Positions 44,612-57,410 are shown, counted from the stretch's first letter. The stretch: DNA of 64,000 bases from Persicaria tinctoria (GCA_037127255.1 JBANSL010000020.1:51869098-51933097), one strand, 5' to 3'. Numbers and translations are program-made. Notes: generated by a model from the sequence alone, not told the origin.

Positions 44612-47600
44612 GGATGGAGGAAAAGAACAGTTTTTAGGGAATGATTGTGTTGAATTCAGGCAACTACTCAGATTGGAAGATGAAGATGGAAGATCTTTTG
44701 TATGTGAAAGATTTGTATGAGCCGATTGTGCACAAAGAGATTACAATGGGTGCCGTTGATGTTGTTTGGAAGATTCTGAATCGAAAAGCGGTACCTATGA
44801 TCATACAATTTGTTGATGTGAGTGTCCTCCAGCATATTGCCAATGACACAAATGTTTATGAGTTATGGTATAAGCTTGAGGGGATGTATGCGAGGAAGAA
44901 TTCCCTCAATAAGGCGTCATTGATGAGAAAGCTTGTGAAATTGGAGTACAAAGATGATGAGAGCATTGTTGTGCATTCATTTCAGGGCTTTGTGAATTAG
45001 TTGGCTTCCACGAAGATGTCGTTAGATGATGAGTTGCAGGCTCTACTACTACTCTCCTCGTTGCTGGATAGTTGGGATACACTTGTCGTGTCACTTAATA
45101 ACTCCGCTCCGGAAGGCAAGTTGACTATGGAATGTGTGAAGGCTAGTCTTTTGAACGAAAAGACTAGAAGGAAGGAGATGGGTGTCTCCATAAAGTTAGA
45201 GGCTAATGTGACGCAGGGTTCTGGTAACAACAGAGGAAGGAGTAAGCAACGCAAACAGTAGAACAGAGACAAGTCCAAAGGGAGATCAAAGTCTAGAAGC
45301 AAGTACACTTGCTATTATTGTGAGAAGTCGGGTCACATTCAAAAGTATTGCCGAAAGTTCAAGAGGGACAAAGGCAAAGAACCTGAGAAGTCAGAGATGT
45401 CGAGAAATTATGAAGATAAAGACACTACTGCTCTTACAATCAGTGATGAAATAGTGTAGTTGTTTGTGGTGGCTGATGAAGGTTCCTTGAATCTTGCAAG
45501 TGATGAGTGCACTTGGATTGTTGATTCAGTTGCTTCATATCACATTACTCCACACAAGGAGTACTTCTCATCTTACACTTGTGGAGATTTTGGTCGTGTG
45601 AGGATGGGAAATGATGGTGTGTCCAATATTGTTGGCATGGGCACAGTTTGTTTGTTGACATCCATGTTCCTGATATCAGATTGAATTTGATATCTTCTGG
45701 GATACTTGATGATGATGGTTATGCTAAATAATACACAAGGCGGTGTTTAGAAGTGCTCCAAGGGAAACTTGATTGTCGCACGGGCAAAGAAGCAGAATAC
45801 CATGTATGTGATGCAAGCCAAGATTTGCAGAGAAGAAGCAAATGTGATTGATGATGGTGCTGGAGAGCTACGACACAAGCGGCTTGGACACATGAGCGAG
45901 CGGGGTTTACAAATGCTCGCTAAGAAGGACATTCTCCCGGATATGCAAGGTATTTCTTTCAAACCTTGTGTTGATTGCCTAGCTGGAAAGCAACATTGAG
46001 TAGCATTTCATACTCGACCTCCATCTAGAAGAAAGTATGTATTAGATCTTGTTCATACTGATGTGTGCTCTATGGATTTCAAGTCACATGGTGGTGCACA
46101 ATATTTTGTCACTTTTATTGATGACTATTCTAGAAAATTGTGGGCTTTTGTGTTGAAAAGAAAAGATCAAGTTCTGACAGTTTTCAAGGAGTTCCAAGCT
46201 AGATTTGAATGAGAGACTGGTTTGAAGTTGAAGTGTGTTAGATCAGATAATGGTGGAGAGTATAGGGGTCCGTTCGAGCAGTACTGCAAGAGTCAGGGCA
46301 TCAGGGTTGAGAAAATAGTTCCGAAGATGCCACAACTGAATGGGCTCACAGAGAGGATGAACAGAACCATAGCAGAAAAAGTCAGAAGTATGTTATTGAC
46401 TGCAAAGTTGCCAAAGTCCTATTGGGCGGAGGCAATATTGATTGTTGTGTATCTCATCAACCGCTCGCCTTCAGTTCCTCTTGATGGTGATGTTCCACAG
46501 AGGTTTTGGACTAGAAGAGATGTTTCATTCCAACATCTGAGAGTCTTTTGATGCCTATCATATGTTCATGTTGCTAGAGATCAGAGATCCAAGCTTGATA
46601 GCAAGACAAAGCCATGCATCTTCCTAGGGTACCCAGAGGATGAATTTGGGTACAGATTGTGGGATCTTACAGACAAGAAAGTGGTCAGAAGCGGAGATGT
46701 TGTGTTCATGGAAGACAATACTATTGATGACTGGAAGCTTCAACGACCGTCGTCTTCCTCTCCTCCTCCAATCACATTTGATCCCATTTTTCCTCAAGTT
46801 GTGCAGAGAAGTTAAATTCAGAATCAGCAGGAAGATGAGCATGATAATGGTGATGTTGATCCACCAGAAGTTCCACATCCTCAATAAGAGGAGCCCCCTA
46901 TCCAACCCAAAGTTGAGTTGAGAAGATCCGTCAGAGTGAGACAAACTTACTCACGATACTCAACCAACGATTATGTGTTGTTGACTGATTCAGGAGAGCC
47001 TGAATGCTATGAGGAAGCTATGTCAGATGTGCATCAGAAGAAGTGGTACAATGCCATGCAGGATGAGATGAGTTCCTTGTATGAGAACCACACGTATGAC
47101 TTGGTGAAATTCCCTAAGGGTAAGAAAGCTCTCAAGAATAAATGGGTTTTTCGTTTGAAGTCTAGAGAAGATGGTACACCTCCCAGGTTCAAAGCCAGAG
47201 TTGTGATGAAGGGTTTTGAGCATAAAAAGGGTGTAGATTTCGATGAGATTTTCTCTCTGGTTGTGAAGATGTCATCCATCCGGGTTGTTCTAGGCATGGC
47301 TGCTAGCATGGACCTACAGGTCGAACAACTTGATGTGAAAACCGCCTTCCTTCATGGTGATTTGGAAGAAGAAATCTACATGGAGCAACCTGAAGGTTTT
47401 GAAGTTAAGGGAAAAGAGAAGATGGTTTGTAGTCTCAGAAAGAGTTTGTATGGTTTGAAACAAACGCCTCGGCAATGGTACAAAAAGTTTGAGTCTTTTA
47501 TGGTCGACCACAAATTCCACAAGACACATGCCGACCACTACGTGTTTGTGAAGAATTACGCCGAAGGTGACTTTCTGATTCTCTTGCTTTATGTGGATGA

Positions 47601-48510
47601 TATGCTTATTGTTTGTCGGGATACCAACAAGATTGCTAGTTTGATGACTGCTTTGAAGAAGTCCTTTGCTATGAAGGACCTTGGCTCTGCAAGACAGATT
47701 TTAGGTATGCAAATTACACGTGACAGAAAGAATCAGAAGTTGTGGATATCACAAGAAAGATACATTGAAAAGGTGCTGCAAAGATTCAACATGGACAAGG
47801 CTAAACCCGCGAGTTCTCCAGTTGCAGTGAACATGAAGCTAAGTTTTGATCAGTGTCCTACAAGTGAGAAAGAGAAACAGGAGATGAAGAACGTGCCTTA
47901 TGCTTCAGCTGTTGGTAGTCTGATGTATGGCATGGTTTGCACTAGGCCAGACATCGCCTATGAAGTTGAGGTTATCAGCAGGTTCATGAGTAATCCTGGA
48001 AAGGAGCATTGGACAACTGTGAAATGGATTCTCAAGTATCTCAGAGGCACTTCGAGAGTGTGTTTGTGCTTTGGTCCTAGAAAACCTATGCTTGATGGTT
48101 TTACAAATGCAGACATGTTAGGTGATATTAACACGAGCCGATCCACATCTGGATATCTGATTACATTCACTGGGGAAGAAGTCTCATGGTAATCGAGACT
48201 GCGGAAGTGTGTTGCTTTGTCAACGACAGAAGCAAAGTATATGGTTGTAGTTGAAGCCGGTAAGAAGATGATATGGATGAGAGACTTCCTAGAGGAGTTG
48301 GGAGTGGAGCAAGCTAGCTATCAACTCTATTGTGACGATCAGAGCGCCATCCACCTTGCCAAGAATGCCGCCTACTATTCCCGAACCAAGCACATCCGAA
48401 AAAAGGTATCATTGGGTTCGAGAAAGAGTAGAAGATGAAGATTTTGAGCTCAGGAAGATCCACACAAATGAAAACGGATTAGATGTGCTGACGAAGACTT
48501 TGTCAAAGTA
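44612..48510 (+). pseudogene. Copia gag-pol polyprotein, multiply interrupted
   Basis: Recognisable parts in order are a gag domain (NSGNYSDWKMKMEDLL, near 44653) and a CCHC zinc knuckle CYYCEKSGHIQKYC (near 45310). The protease is next (WIVDSVASYH near 45515, with the usual G of DSGA replaced by V), then the GAG-preintegrase HHCC segment (HKRLGHMS, CVDC). The integrase core (HTDVCSMDF, SDNGGEYRG and the ERMNRT glutamate) leads into reverse transcriptase (NKWVFRLK, YVDDMLIV near 47590) and RNase H (ADMLGDINTSRSTSGYL, DDQSAIHLAKN). The frame is broken by stop codons near 44633, 44998, 45259, 45457, 45997, 46210, 46549 and 48190 and by frameshifts, including near 45680-45750 and 46640. The longest intact piece (46918-48192) covers reverse transcriptase and part of RNase H. 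Confidence 0.95.
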
Positions 48511-48566
48511 GAAACTCATCAAGTGCCTCTCAAAGGCGGGCTTGCTCGAGCCCCCCATATAGGATT

Positions 48567-48575
48567 GAGGGGGAG
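48567..48575 (+). other. Copia polypurine tract
   Basis: GAGGGGGAG lies immediately upstream of the 3' LTR start at 48579, the expected plus-strand primer position. Confidence 0.85.
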
Positions 48576-48578
48576 CTA

Positions 48579-49261
48579 TGTTGGGTCCCTCCTATATGGG
48601 GGAAGAGTCCAATGTACTAGTTTACCATATGATTTTTACCATGTGAAGTTTTAACCTCCTTATAAAAAGGGATACCTTTCCATTTGGGAAAGTAAGAGAG
48701 AGAAACAAGGTGTGAGAAAGGGAGAAAAGAGAGAGTTGGAGAGAAATTCGTATGTCTTGGTTCAGCCTACTTTGAAGTGCCCCGATCGACGATCAAACGA
48801 CCTCCGATTGGGATGATTTTCTGGTATGTTGTTCACCTCATCATAGGCTTCATTTTGTACGGCTAGATCATCGTTTAGAGCCTCCAATATTAGATCCCCT
48901 TTGCTTGTGTTCTTTCTTGGGTTTTGTTGATTTCCACTAATTGGGTGATGAAATTTGGAGATTTGACCAAGCTTGTTGATGCTTGATGATGTTGTATGCC
49001 TCTAGCTTTGTCTAGGGAAGATTGTACCCACTTGTTATTGGTTATAGCGGAAGTTTCTGGCTCCCGTGGTTTTTTCCCCGTTTTGGGATTTTCCATGTAA
49101 ATCTGGTGTTCATTGTGCTTGATTATTTTATCTTCTATTTGTGTCTAATAGTTGGTTCGGGTTGCTTGAGTTTGGCTCTCTGGTTTATAGTTCTTGTCCA
49201 TCCTGATTCGTGTGTGTTAAAGGGGTTTGTCTGACGTTCCCTTCTTCCCTCATCTACAACA
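48579..49261 (+). repeat. Copia 3' LTR
   Basis: It starts TGTTGGGT and ends CTACAACA, and is collinear with the 5' LTR throughout. Confidence 0.95.
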
Positions 49262-50055
49262 AACCAACCTCTCCCAATCCAGCTTCGAACCCAACGAGGA
49301 TGAACAATCCCCAAAGGGATGCAGAGGCGACGATGGGCCAAAAAGGAGTCAAGCATGCCCTGGGTCCATGGTGATGACGAAGCTCGACTACAGGATGAGG
49401 ATGGAGATCTCGGGTGACTGACAATGTTTGCGTGGAGGAGGAATGCGACGACGATGTGGATCCTGGCATAGCACACAAGAAATCTAGTTTTGCCCTTAGC
49501 TACTCTGCGACTCCATCCTCAAGCTCTTCAAGTCCTAGTTTTTCTAGTCCAAACTGTGGCATGCTCCGATCGCCGCCGACATAATTTCGATCACACCTTC
49601 AGTGTGGCTCTTATCTCCATCCCTTAATTTTGATATACATGTGAGCGTGAGGGTTAAGACCGAGTCAATTCATTGGATCCAGTAGACTAATGTAAAATGA
49701 ATTTGGTGAGAATGAGCAAAGGGAAGACGAAAGGGCTTTGGGTACCATGATTCAAAAACTACTTTTTCAATTTTCATTTTACTAAACTTTTTTTTAATCT
49801 ATCAACACCTGGAAAATTTTAATTGGAAGTGTGAGCAGCATCTTTCCCCGTATGCCATAATGGCTATGGGAAATAGCCTAACAAAAGAGAATATTCTATG
49901 AAATATTCTCTTTTGACCTATTGTACGGTTTGGTTGTTCTCACCGTAGGCCAATTTTGACAGACTAATTTTCTATAAATACTTATACAATTTAGAACTTT
50001 CACATCTCATTTTCGTCACTCGATTCTATCGTTATCATTTCGATTTGAATCGACA
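49262..50055. other. Flank between copia element and Harbinger remnant
   Basis: No gene is recognisable. A perfect 13-bp inverted repeat with a 6-base loop (AAAAGAGAATATT, then AATATTCTCTTTT) lies at 49883-49914, about 140 bp upstream of the transposase start, and may be a remnant of element ends. A TATAAATA-like box lies near 49973. Confidence 0.5.
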
Positions 50056-51051
50056 ATGAATTTTTCTCAAATATCATCATCATTTCACTCTTCAAATGAA
50101 ACTATTGAGATTTCTAATTTAATTTTTGATTCATTTGAACAGGATCAAAATGTGTTATGTCGTATGTATGGCAATAACAATCTACTCATCGCGGAACATA
50201 TCAACAATGAAGAAGATGGTGTTCAATCAAGACGAAGAGGTGGAGTTCCTGGCCACATTACCATTTATCGTGATCGAGAAGGTGCTGCAAATAATCTATT
50301 TAATGATTATTTTGCGGAGGTCCCCCGATTTGGTGAGGAAAAATTTCGCTCACGTTTTTGTACGAATAAAAGTTTATTTCTTCGAATCGCGAACTCAGTA
50401 AAAAATCATGATCAATTTTTTATGCAACAACGTGATGGAATTGCTAGGCTTGGGTTGTCAACCATTGTTAAAACAACTTCTTTTAGGATGCTAGAATATG
50501 GTGTGCCGGCTGATTCACTTGACGATTACTTAAAAATTGGTGAATCGACAACCATTAGATGCATGCAAAAGTTTTGTCGGGCAGTTATAGAGATATTTGT
50601 AGAGCAATATCTTCGAAAGCCAACAACCAATGATGTTGCAAGACTACTTTATGTCGGTGAGAAACGTGGATTTTCGGGAATGTTAGGAAGCTTAGATTGC
50701 ATGCATTGGAAGTGGAAAAATTGTCCTGTAGGTTGGGAATGTGCATATGATGGGCGTAGTAGATCGCCTATAATTATTCTTGAGGTTGTTGCTGATTATG
50801 ATCTTTGGATATGACCTGCATATTTTGGCTTACCCGGTTCCAACAATGACATCAATGTGTTAGAAGCATCTAACTTATTTACGGAGCTAGCTGCAGGTAA
50901 AGCTCCTTCTTGTACATATTTTATCAAGGGTAAGCAATATGATGTTGGATATTATTTAGCAGATGGAATCTATCCTAAGTGGTCCACACTTGTTCAGACT
51001 ATTCATGATCCTCAAGGGCCAAAAAATAATATTTTGCGAAGAATCATGTAG
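50056..51051 (+). pseudogene. PIF/Harbinger transposase (HARBI1-like nuclease), truncated
   Basis: The translation matches plant PIF/Harbinger DDE transposases. Landmarks are the region around RFGEEKFRSRF, MLEYGVPADSLDDYLKIGES, the first catalytic aspartate in GSLDCMHW (near 50690), and GLPGSNNDINVLE (near 50827) with the second aspartate. ADGIYPKW and the HDPQGPKN region follow. TGA at 50812 replaces a tryptophan codon (family IWHAYFG). The protein stops at 51049, before the RKDVERAFG segment that carries the third acidic residue, so it cannot be active. No myb-like partner ORF or terminal repeats are recognisable nearby. Confidence 0.9.
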
Positions 51052-51386
51052 AAAAAAACAATATTTTGCGGATCTACCAGAATATTAAATGTGACCATGA
51101 TTCAATAGTTGATTATTTCATTTTATATTTGTTTTTTCTTCTTTAGTACTTTAAGCAACTTAATATTTATTTTTTTATTATAATTTTGATGAATCTATAT
51201 AATAAAAAAAAGATTAATGTCATTTTCTAAAAATATTATTTATGCAGTATTAATTCAAATATGTCAAATATTATAGTCATATCGAAGAACTCTTGAATAT
51301 CTTAACAATACTACAAATTTTATTTTTAATTGAAAATCATTACTATATAATATATAGATTTATAATTGTATTTTTATAAATTTACA

Positions 51387-51600
51387 TACTCCCTCTGTCT
51401 CAAAATATTTGTAGTTTTACTTTTTGGCACGTATTGTAAGAAGTGAAAAACTCTATAAAATATTAATTTTTTAAATAATCTTTTAATAGTTTCATAGATA
51501 ATTGTATTAAGTATGAAATTATTAAAAAAATTAATATTTTATAGAGTTTTTCGCATCTTAAAAAACGTGCTCAAAAAGTAAAACTACAATTTTTTATTTA
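51387..51600. mobile_element. Stowaway-like MITE (right end degenerate)
   Basis: TA followed by CTCCCTCTGTCTCAAAATAT is the typical Stowaway/Mariner left end. The element folds back: TTGTAGTTTTACTTTTTGGC with ACTCTATAAAATATTAATTT on the left is complementary to sequence near 51530-51587. The right-hand terminal CTCCCTC is not visible, so that end is eroded. Confidence 0.75.
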
Positions 51601-51639
51601 TTTTATTATATTTTTTATACAAGGCGAAGATTTGGGTGT

Positions 51640-54600
51640 GGTTAACCACGGTTGAACCACAACCCAAGGGCGTCCTTGCGGACGAGGTCATCGATCTTCG
51701 CAGGACAACATGTCGTAGCAAATGACGAGTTCAACCCAAGATGCGCCAACCTGTCCGCCACTTGGTTACCCTCACAGAATGAGTGGGCGAAAGTGACCAC
51801 CTCGAATGCCTTGCAAAGGCCAAGCGCATCAGAGATCATCAACTCAACCTCCTAGGGGCACGACCGAGACCCTTTAAGGGCGCTGATAATTGCCAATCAA
51901 TCGCCCTCCACCTCAAGGCGAGAGCTCCCTAGCTTCAAAGCTTCTTGAAGCCCCTCGAGTAGACCAAAGCACTCTGCTTAGATCACAGAAAACCTGCCAT
52001 GGCTACGCGCACCACAGGACACCACATGAACAAGGAAATCACGGATGACGAATCCAGACCCGGCCTGGCCGTTGGCAACCTTTGCACAAAGTGAAGGTTT
52101 AGGAATCCGTTGTGTGGTTTTTCCCATTTAATCTTTTTTTTTGTCTTTTGGCTCTGTTTTGTGGATTTTTTGGCCTCGTTGTAAGTTGTAACGCTTTCAT
52201 TTTTTATTTCCTCATCCCGTGCCTTCTTCCAATTTTTCCTATATTGTTTTATATGCTTTGTCCATTCTTCCATATTCCTTATATCATAATTTTCAAAGAG
52301 GATTTTGTTCCTTAGGGACCAGATACCCCAGAGGTTGAAAGCTAGTACCGATTTGAAGTCATTTGAAAGTTTAGAGAATATTTCTGAGATAATATCCTTG
52401 TATGCCTTGTTCGTTTTGTCTATAGTTTGTATTGTTCTTCCAATTCGTGAGTCCATTTTACCAATGAGTGCTAAGGTCATCTGGCATTATGTGAATAAGT
52501 GTGTTGTATCTTCCTCACTATGCCTACAAAGGGGTCAATCCAGTGGGACATCAACTTCTTTGTTTCGAAGTTTGACTTTCGTCGGTGTTCCGTTGAGAAT
52601 GTTTTTCGATAGGAAATTTTTAACTTTAGGAGGGCAATCGATTTGCCAAAGCCAGTCCAATGGTTCAGAGTTATTCCTTCTTGCTCTTGTGATGTGGTCC
52701 AAGGCACCCGCAGTCGAAAACCAGCCGTTTTTGCTCGATTTCCAGTATAGTCTGTCCTAGATTTCAGTAGTTGGAACGTGGATGTTCAAAATCTCATCCA
52801 CAATGTTCATGGAGAGGTTTTCCTTTAACTTTTCTACATTCCAGGTTTTGTTGGGACTTAAGAATTGGTTAATTGTTTCGTGTTTTTCTATTTGGTTTAT
52901 CAAGCGGTTCTCTCTTAAGTTGAAATTGTAGTTTAACCATTTGTCCTGCCAAAATCTTATAGTTTTTCTATTCCCAATTTGCCAAATTATCCCCAAACAG
53001 AATTCGTCTTTTATCTCCATCAGTTTCGCTCATTGCCATGATGGCATGATGTGTTTCTTGTCTTAGTGTAGTCCCATATATTTTCCTCTTTTAGGTATTT
53101 CTCTCTGATAATTCTAACCCAAACACTATAAGGTTCCGCCATAATTTTCCATAACAGTTTCATTTGTAAAGCATTGTTCATGTCTTTTGTCTTATGTAGT
53201 CCTAAACCGCCTTCCTTTTTTGTTCTACAAATCTAAGGGTTTGTATTTTGAATCCTTGTTCCAAAAGAAACATCTGTTAATCCTATCAAGTTCTGTTTGT
53301 ATACTTGTCGGGAGCATGAAGTTTTGCATCATGTAGTTGGGTTTGGCAACTAGCTAGGTTTGCTTTGACTAGAATGACTCTACCTTGTTGGGTTAGTTCG
53401 TTTGCTCTCCACTTTGTTAGTTGGTTCGTCATTTTCCCTAAAACATCTTCAAAGGTTCTTTTATTCACTCTGCCATTTATAATTGGATACCCGAGGTATT
53501 TTTCTAGGGCAGCTTGGTTCGTTATTTGCAACCATGTTTGGATTCGTTGTTTTTGGTCATTTTTTATCCCTTTTGTAGTCTAGAATGCAGATTTCTGGAA
53601 ATTTATTTTTTGTCTAGATATGGCGCAGTATTCATCTAGTACCTTTTTGACCGTTATACATGCCTCTTGAGTCGTTTTGGCAAAATTCATTATATCGTCA
53701 GCAACAGAGAGAAATGGGATACAAGTACCACTTCTAGACATCTTGAATCCAATTGTGTTCATTAATCGGTCACTTTCTATTTGAAGTTTCCTAGCTAGAA
53801 TTTCGGCACCTATGATAAATAGATATGGGGATAATGGGTCACCCTGTCTCAAGCCCCTATGAGGGTGGAAAGTGTTCGTCGGTTCATCATATACCAAAAC
53901 GGAAAAAGAAACAGTCTGTATACATTCCTTAATCCATCCACATATTTTTTGGTTGAAGCCAAATTTTTTCATAAAAGCAAGGAGAAAATCCCAGTCCACA
54001 CGGTCATAAGCTTTTTCCATGTCTAACTTAACAACGATCCAACCTTGTCTACCTTTCTTGTTGTGAAAGGAATGGAAGATTTTGTGTGCGATTAGTACGT
54101 TGTCTTGAATTGCTCTGTCAGATATAAAGGCTCCTTGTAGTGGGTGGATAATTTTTTTCAACATAGATTTCATTCGGTCGGCCAGAATTTTCGCAATTGC
54201 GTTAAAGAGTTGTGCAAAGGCTGATTGGTATGTAGTTGTTTGTAGTTATCGGGTTGTCACATTTCAGAATTAGTGTAATGAAGGTTTGATTTATTTGTCT
54301 CAACATCCTTCCAGAGTGGAAGAAACCTTTAATTGCTTTGGTGATCGAAGGGCCTACAATATCCCAGTACTATTGGTAAAATTCAGTCGTCATTCCATCC
54401 GGACCCGGGGACTTATCCTTTCCAATCGAAACAACATTCTTTATTTCTTGGTTAGTGATTGGTTTTGTAAGGAAGTCGTTGTCCTCAGTTGTGATCTCTG
54501 CGTTGATTAGTTCCAGGTATTCTTCCAACAGTCGGTTGTTAATCTGTTCTTTCTTAAATATTTTTTTAAAAGTCTGCTTGGATTTCTTCGCTAATGTTTT

Positions 54601-54760
54601 TTCGCCGATTATTATAGTTCCTTCATGGGTTCATATTTCTCTAATAATTTTCCTATTCCTGCGTCCTGTTACTATTTTGTGATGGTATCCCGAGTTTGTA
54701 TCTGATAATTTCAGATGTTTCACTTTTGTCCTTTGTGAGATTTTATGGTATTGCACATCT
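51640..54760 (-). pseudogene. L1-type LINE ORF2 remnant (minus strand), heavily broken
   Basis: Read on the minus strand from about 54760 downward: a TGRRNRKIIREI segment, KSPGPDGMT (near 54400), then reverse transcriptase HPLQGAFISDRAIQDNVL and KLDMEKAYDRVDW. LRQGDPLSPYLF and FLSVADDI (near 53700) follow, the last in place of the usual F-ADD. KYLGYPIINGRVN (near 53500), a zf-RVT spacer and finally RNase H (CEGNQVADRLAHLG, near 51750) complete it. Several frameshifts and stops divide it. It is a different copy from the plus-strand LINE at 23852 but the same broad family. No endonuclease is recognisable, so it is 5'-truncated. Confidence 0.9.
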
Positions 54761-54908
54761 TAATTTTAGGGTTTCTGATTTGTGAGATTTGGGGTCGAAA
54801 TTGGGGCCTTCATGCTTGTTGAGGACGACAACGGAACCTTGAGAGGTGGACTTAAGCGGCAATTTTGGAGCTGCCACCACCTTAGCGTCTCAAACTAGGT
54901 ACGACTTC

Positions 54909-54960
<52 letters not shown>

Positions 54961-55389
54961 CTTATGTGATCTGCATTGCTTAGTTTGTTTTAAATTCATG
55001 GGCACGACTCAGCAAACTTGGATCGCCTGGTTTGACAGTGTCTGCTTTTTTTAACTATCTGTTTTTGAACTGAACTTCACAGTCTGTTTTTTTTTCTTCG
55101 GTAGAACTTGGTGAAAATCATTGGACTTTCGATTCCACATTTTGCTTGTAGCGTTATTTGAATAGCCTGATTATATAGCAATTTCTTCTAGGCGTATTTA
55201 TGCAGAGTGACTTGAGGATTTGTTTTGTGTGAAACTGAATTTTTTTTCTTTGCTATCAATTTCATTATCCCCATGTCTTGACTGCAGTGAAGTTGTTCAC
55301 TTGGTTTGCTTGAAACTTATTGCAATTTGTATGCTTGAATGAGTCGGCTAGTTTAGGAAAATCCAGCAGCGTTTCACCATCTTTTAGGA
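54761..55389. other. Non-coding stretch with a (TA)n(CA)n microsatellite
   Basis: Alternating TA then CA repeats run from about 54910 to 54958. No gene is recognisable around it. Confidence 0.7.
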
Positions 55390-55770
55390 CTATTTGATGA
55401 TCTCAAAACCCAGACCACAAGAGAAACCCTCAAGCATCTCAAAGGTGGGGTTTCGAAGATCGAATTTCGGCAGCAATTAGACTCTTTTGGTGGTGATTGA
55501 CGATCACAAAACCAGACACAGGAGAAACCCGCAAGCATCTCAAGGATGGGTTTCGAAGATCATATTTGTGTGGCGATTTGGCTTGTTTAAGGCTGAACGA
55601 CGACTCCAAAACCAGACCACGAGAGAAACCCGCAAGCATCTCAAGGGTGGGTTTCGGAAATCGAATTGTGCAGTAACTTAACCCGATTTGGGGCTGATCA
55701 ACGGTCCCAAAACCAGACCACAAGAGAAATCCGCAGACATCTCAGGTGTGGGTTTTGGGACCACGCAGAT
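55390..55770 (+). repeat. Tandem repeat, period about 100 bp, four units
   Basis: Units contain CAAAACCAGACCACxAGAGA then AACCCGCAAGCATCTCAAGG and GTGGGTTTCGxAxATCG. They start at about 55395, 55500, 55608 and 55708. The gap segments (GATTTGGxxxTGxxCGACG) are also conserved. Reading frames change between units, so it is unlikely to be a protein repeat. Confidence 0.85.
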
Positions 55771-56022
55771 GACGATGCGACGGAGAAAAAAGGCTACCTT
55801 GTATGCATTTTCTGCCTCTTTGTGCTGCTGCTGTGTTTTTTTCTCTGTGTTTGCTGTTCTTAATTCAGCCGTGAGTTCTCCTTTCTTTTTCCAACCCTAG
55901 ACTTGGCCACCTTTTATAGGGTGAAGGAATAGGGCTATAGATATATTTCTTTTCCTTTAAGATAAAAATTCATATCTTTTTGCTAATATTTTCTTTTCTT
56001 TCCTTCCTTTTTTTTAAGGATA

Positions 56023-56052
56023 CTAGGTTGATTAGGCACGCATTCGCACGCC
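56023..56052 (-). other. Helitron-like 3' terminus (minus)
   Basis: GGCGTGC-GAAT-GCGTGCC then an 8-base spacer and CTAG|T on the minus strand. The layout parallels the terminus at 9073-9099, but the stem is imperfect. Confidence 0.5.
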
Positions 56053-56229
56053 TTCTTAAAGGTCTATGCTAAGGCTCCGAGAATTTCATGAGCTCTGAGA
56101 ATGTCATGATCGAAGAGTATTATTGAGGCAATCTACACCCAATTGTAAACCTTACAAAGAACACCACAAAATGAAGAAGAAAACGATAGGTTTAACACTG
56201 GATTGGAATTGGAAACCAATAGATTGACC

Positions 56230-56441
56230 AAGTTTTGAAATGATTTCACAACCGTTTGAGGAATTAAATCCATTGCAACGTGACTGCTTAACTCGTTTAT
56301 GAACTTTGAAAGGGTGTCAAAGTCCATTTGCTCAAATGCAGGTGCTCGGGATAATTGATGGGTCCATAGGACCTCCCACATTTGCATGGTTGTTGAGTAC
56401 TTGAGCTCCCTATAAAATTCCATTTGAGGAATTAAATCCAT
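56230..56441 (-). pseudogene. TBC/RabGAP domain fragment
   Basis: The minus-strand translation contains RELKYSTTMQMWEVLWTH and, a little later, EQMDFDTLSKFINELSSHV. These match the end of the TBC domain and following helix of plant TBC1D15-type Rab GTPase activators (KRE--Y--TM-LWEVLWTHY, MDFDTLLKFINELSG). The intervening segment present in the family (HLYVCVA region) is missing, so the two parts are joined by deletion. Nothing else of the gene is recognisable. It is probably a captured fragment. Confidence 0.65.
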
Positions 56442-57410
56442 TGCAAATAGAAGACTTAAAACCTCTCACAGCAACAAAGACAATCAACATATGTAGTCTT
56501 TTGTGTAGAAAGAGTAGCTCAATGTATGAAAAGAATAAAATCCACCAACTTACCTCTTAAATTGAATAAGAATCCAGCAAAAGCAAAAGAAATAATTCAA
56601 GCAGTCATTCTAAAAGTAATTGTGCAATGGGACATCTAGAAGTTCCACCAGCTCCCATCACACAACTTCAACCAATAAAAGAAAACTTATTCAACCAAGA
56701 AAAGAAAACATAAAGATTATAGTAAGTGGTCAAAAGGAAATCATATTGTTTTCCCGAGTTATCTGCAAGCAATTTTAACCTTGAAATCAAACCAAATGGC
56801 ACCTCTAATTAGTTCATCGACAATAAGAACAAAGACAATAAATCAAACCAAATTGCACCTCTAATCTGAAGAGCTGAGCACAAGTTTCACTAACTCAAGC
56901 AACCACTGGTGCGGTGACTCTTCCTTGCTTCAGGGGCTTCAACAAGGGAGTTTTCATCTAGCCTAAGATAATTTTCACCTAAAGAAGTTTAAATGATAAA
57001 TACAAATAAATTTTCGCCTAAAGAAGTTTAAATGATAAATACAAATAATGAAATAGTACAAAAATGGGATAATTGATAAATAAATGGATAAAAGATATGT
57101 TATTGAGCAAGAAAGATGCATGTGGCTTGATTTTTAAAGCAAGATAATTGACCTTGCACCTCAACCATTGGTACTCTGAATTGTTGATTTCTTCGGGCAA
57201 AAAGATATGAAAAGTGAATGGGGTAGCACATCATGTTCCTTGTTTTTGAGGACATTCCAAATCTCTGAGAAACCCATGAAAATGTTAGGTATTAATGAAA
57301 GAAAATGGTTAAACTTAACTTAGATCCAATAAAAAAACAAGGCCGATTCATCTTTATAATGGCAGGGATTGAGAAACCAGCCACAAACAGAGACCGATTG
57401 CAACCAAACA

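Larger units (their letters stand above)
43899..49261 (+). mobile_element. Ty1/copia LTR retrotransposon, full length, inactive
   Basis: Two similar LTRs (43899-44586 and 48579-49261) enclose a primer binding site, a gag-pol region and a polypurine tract. Domain order is gag, protease, integrase, reverse transcriptase, RNase H, as in copia. The element is broken by many stop codons. The flanking pentamer CAACC on the left is not clearly repeated on the right (AACCAACC follows), so the target duplication is unresolved. Confidence 0.95.
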
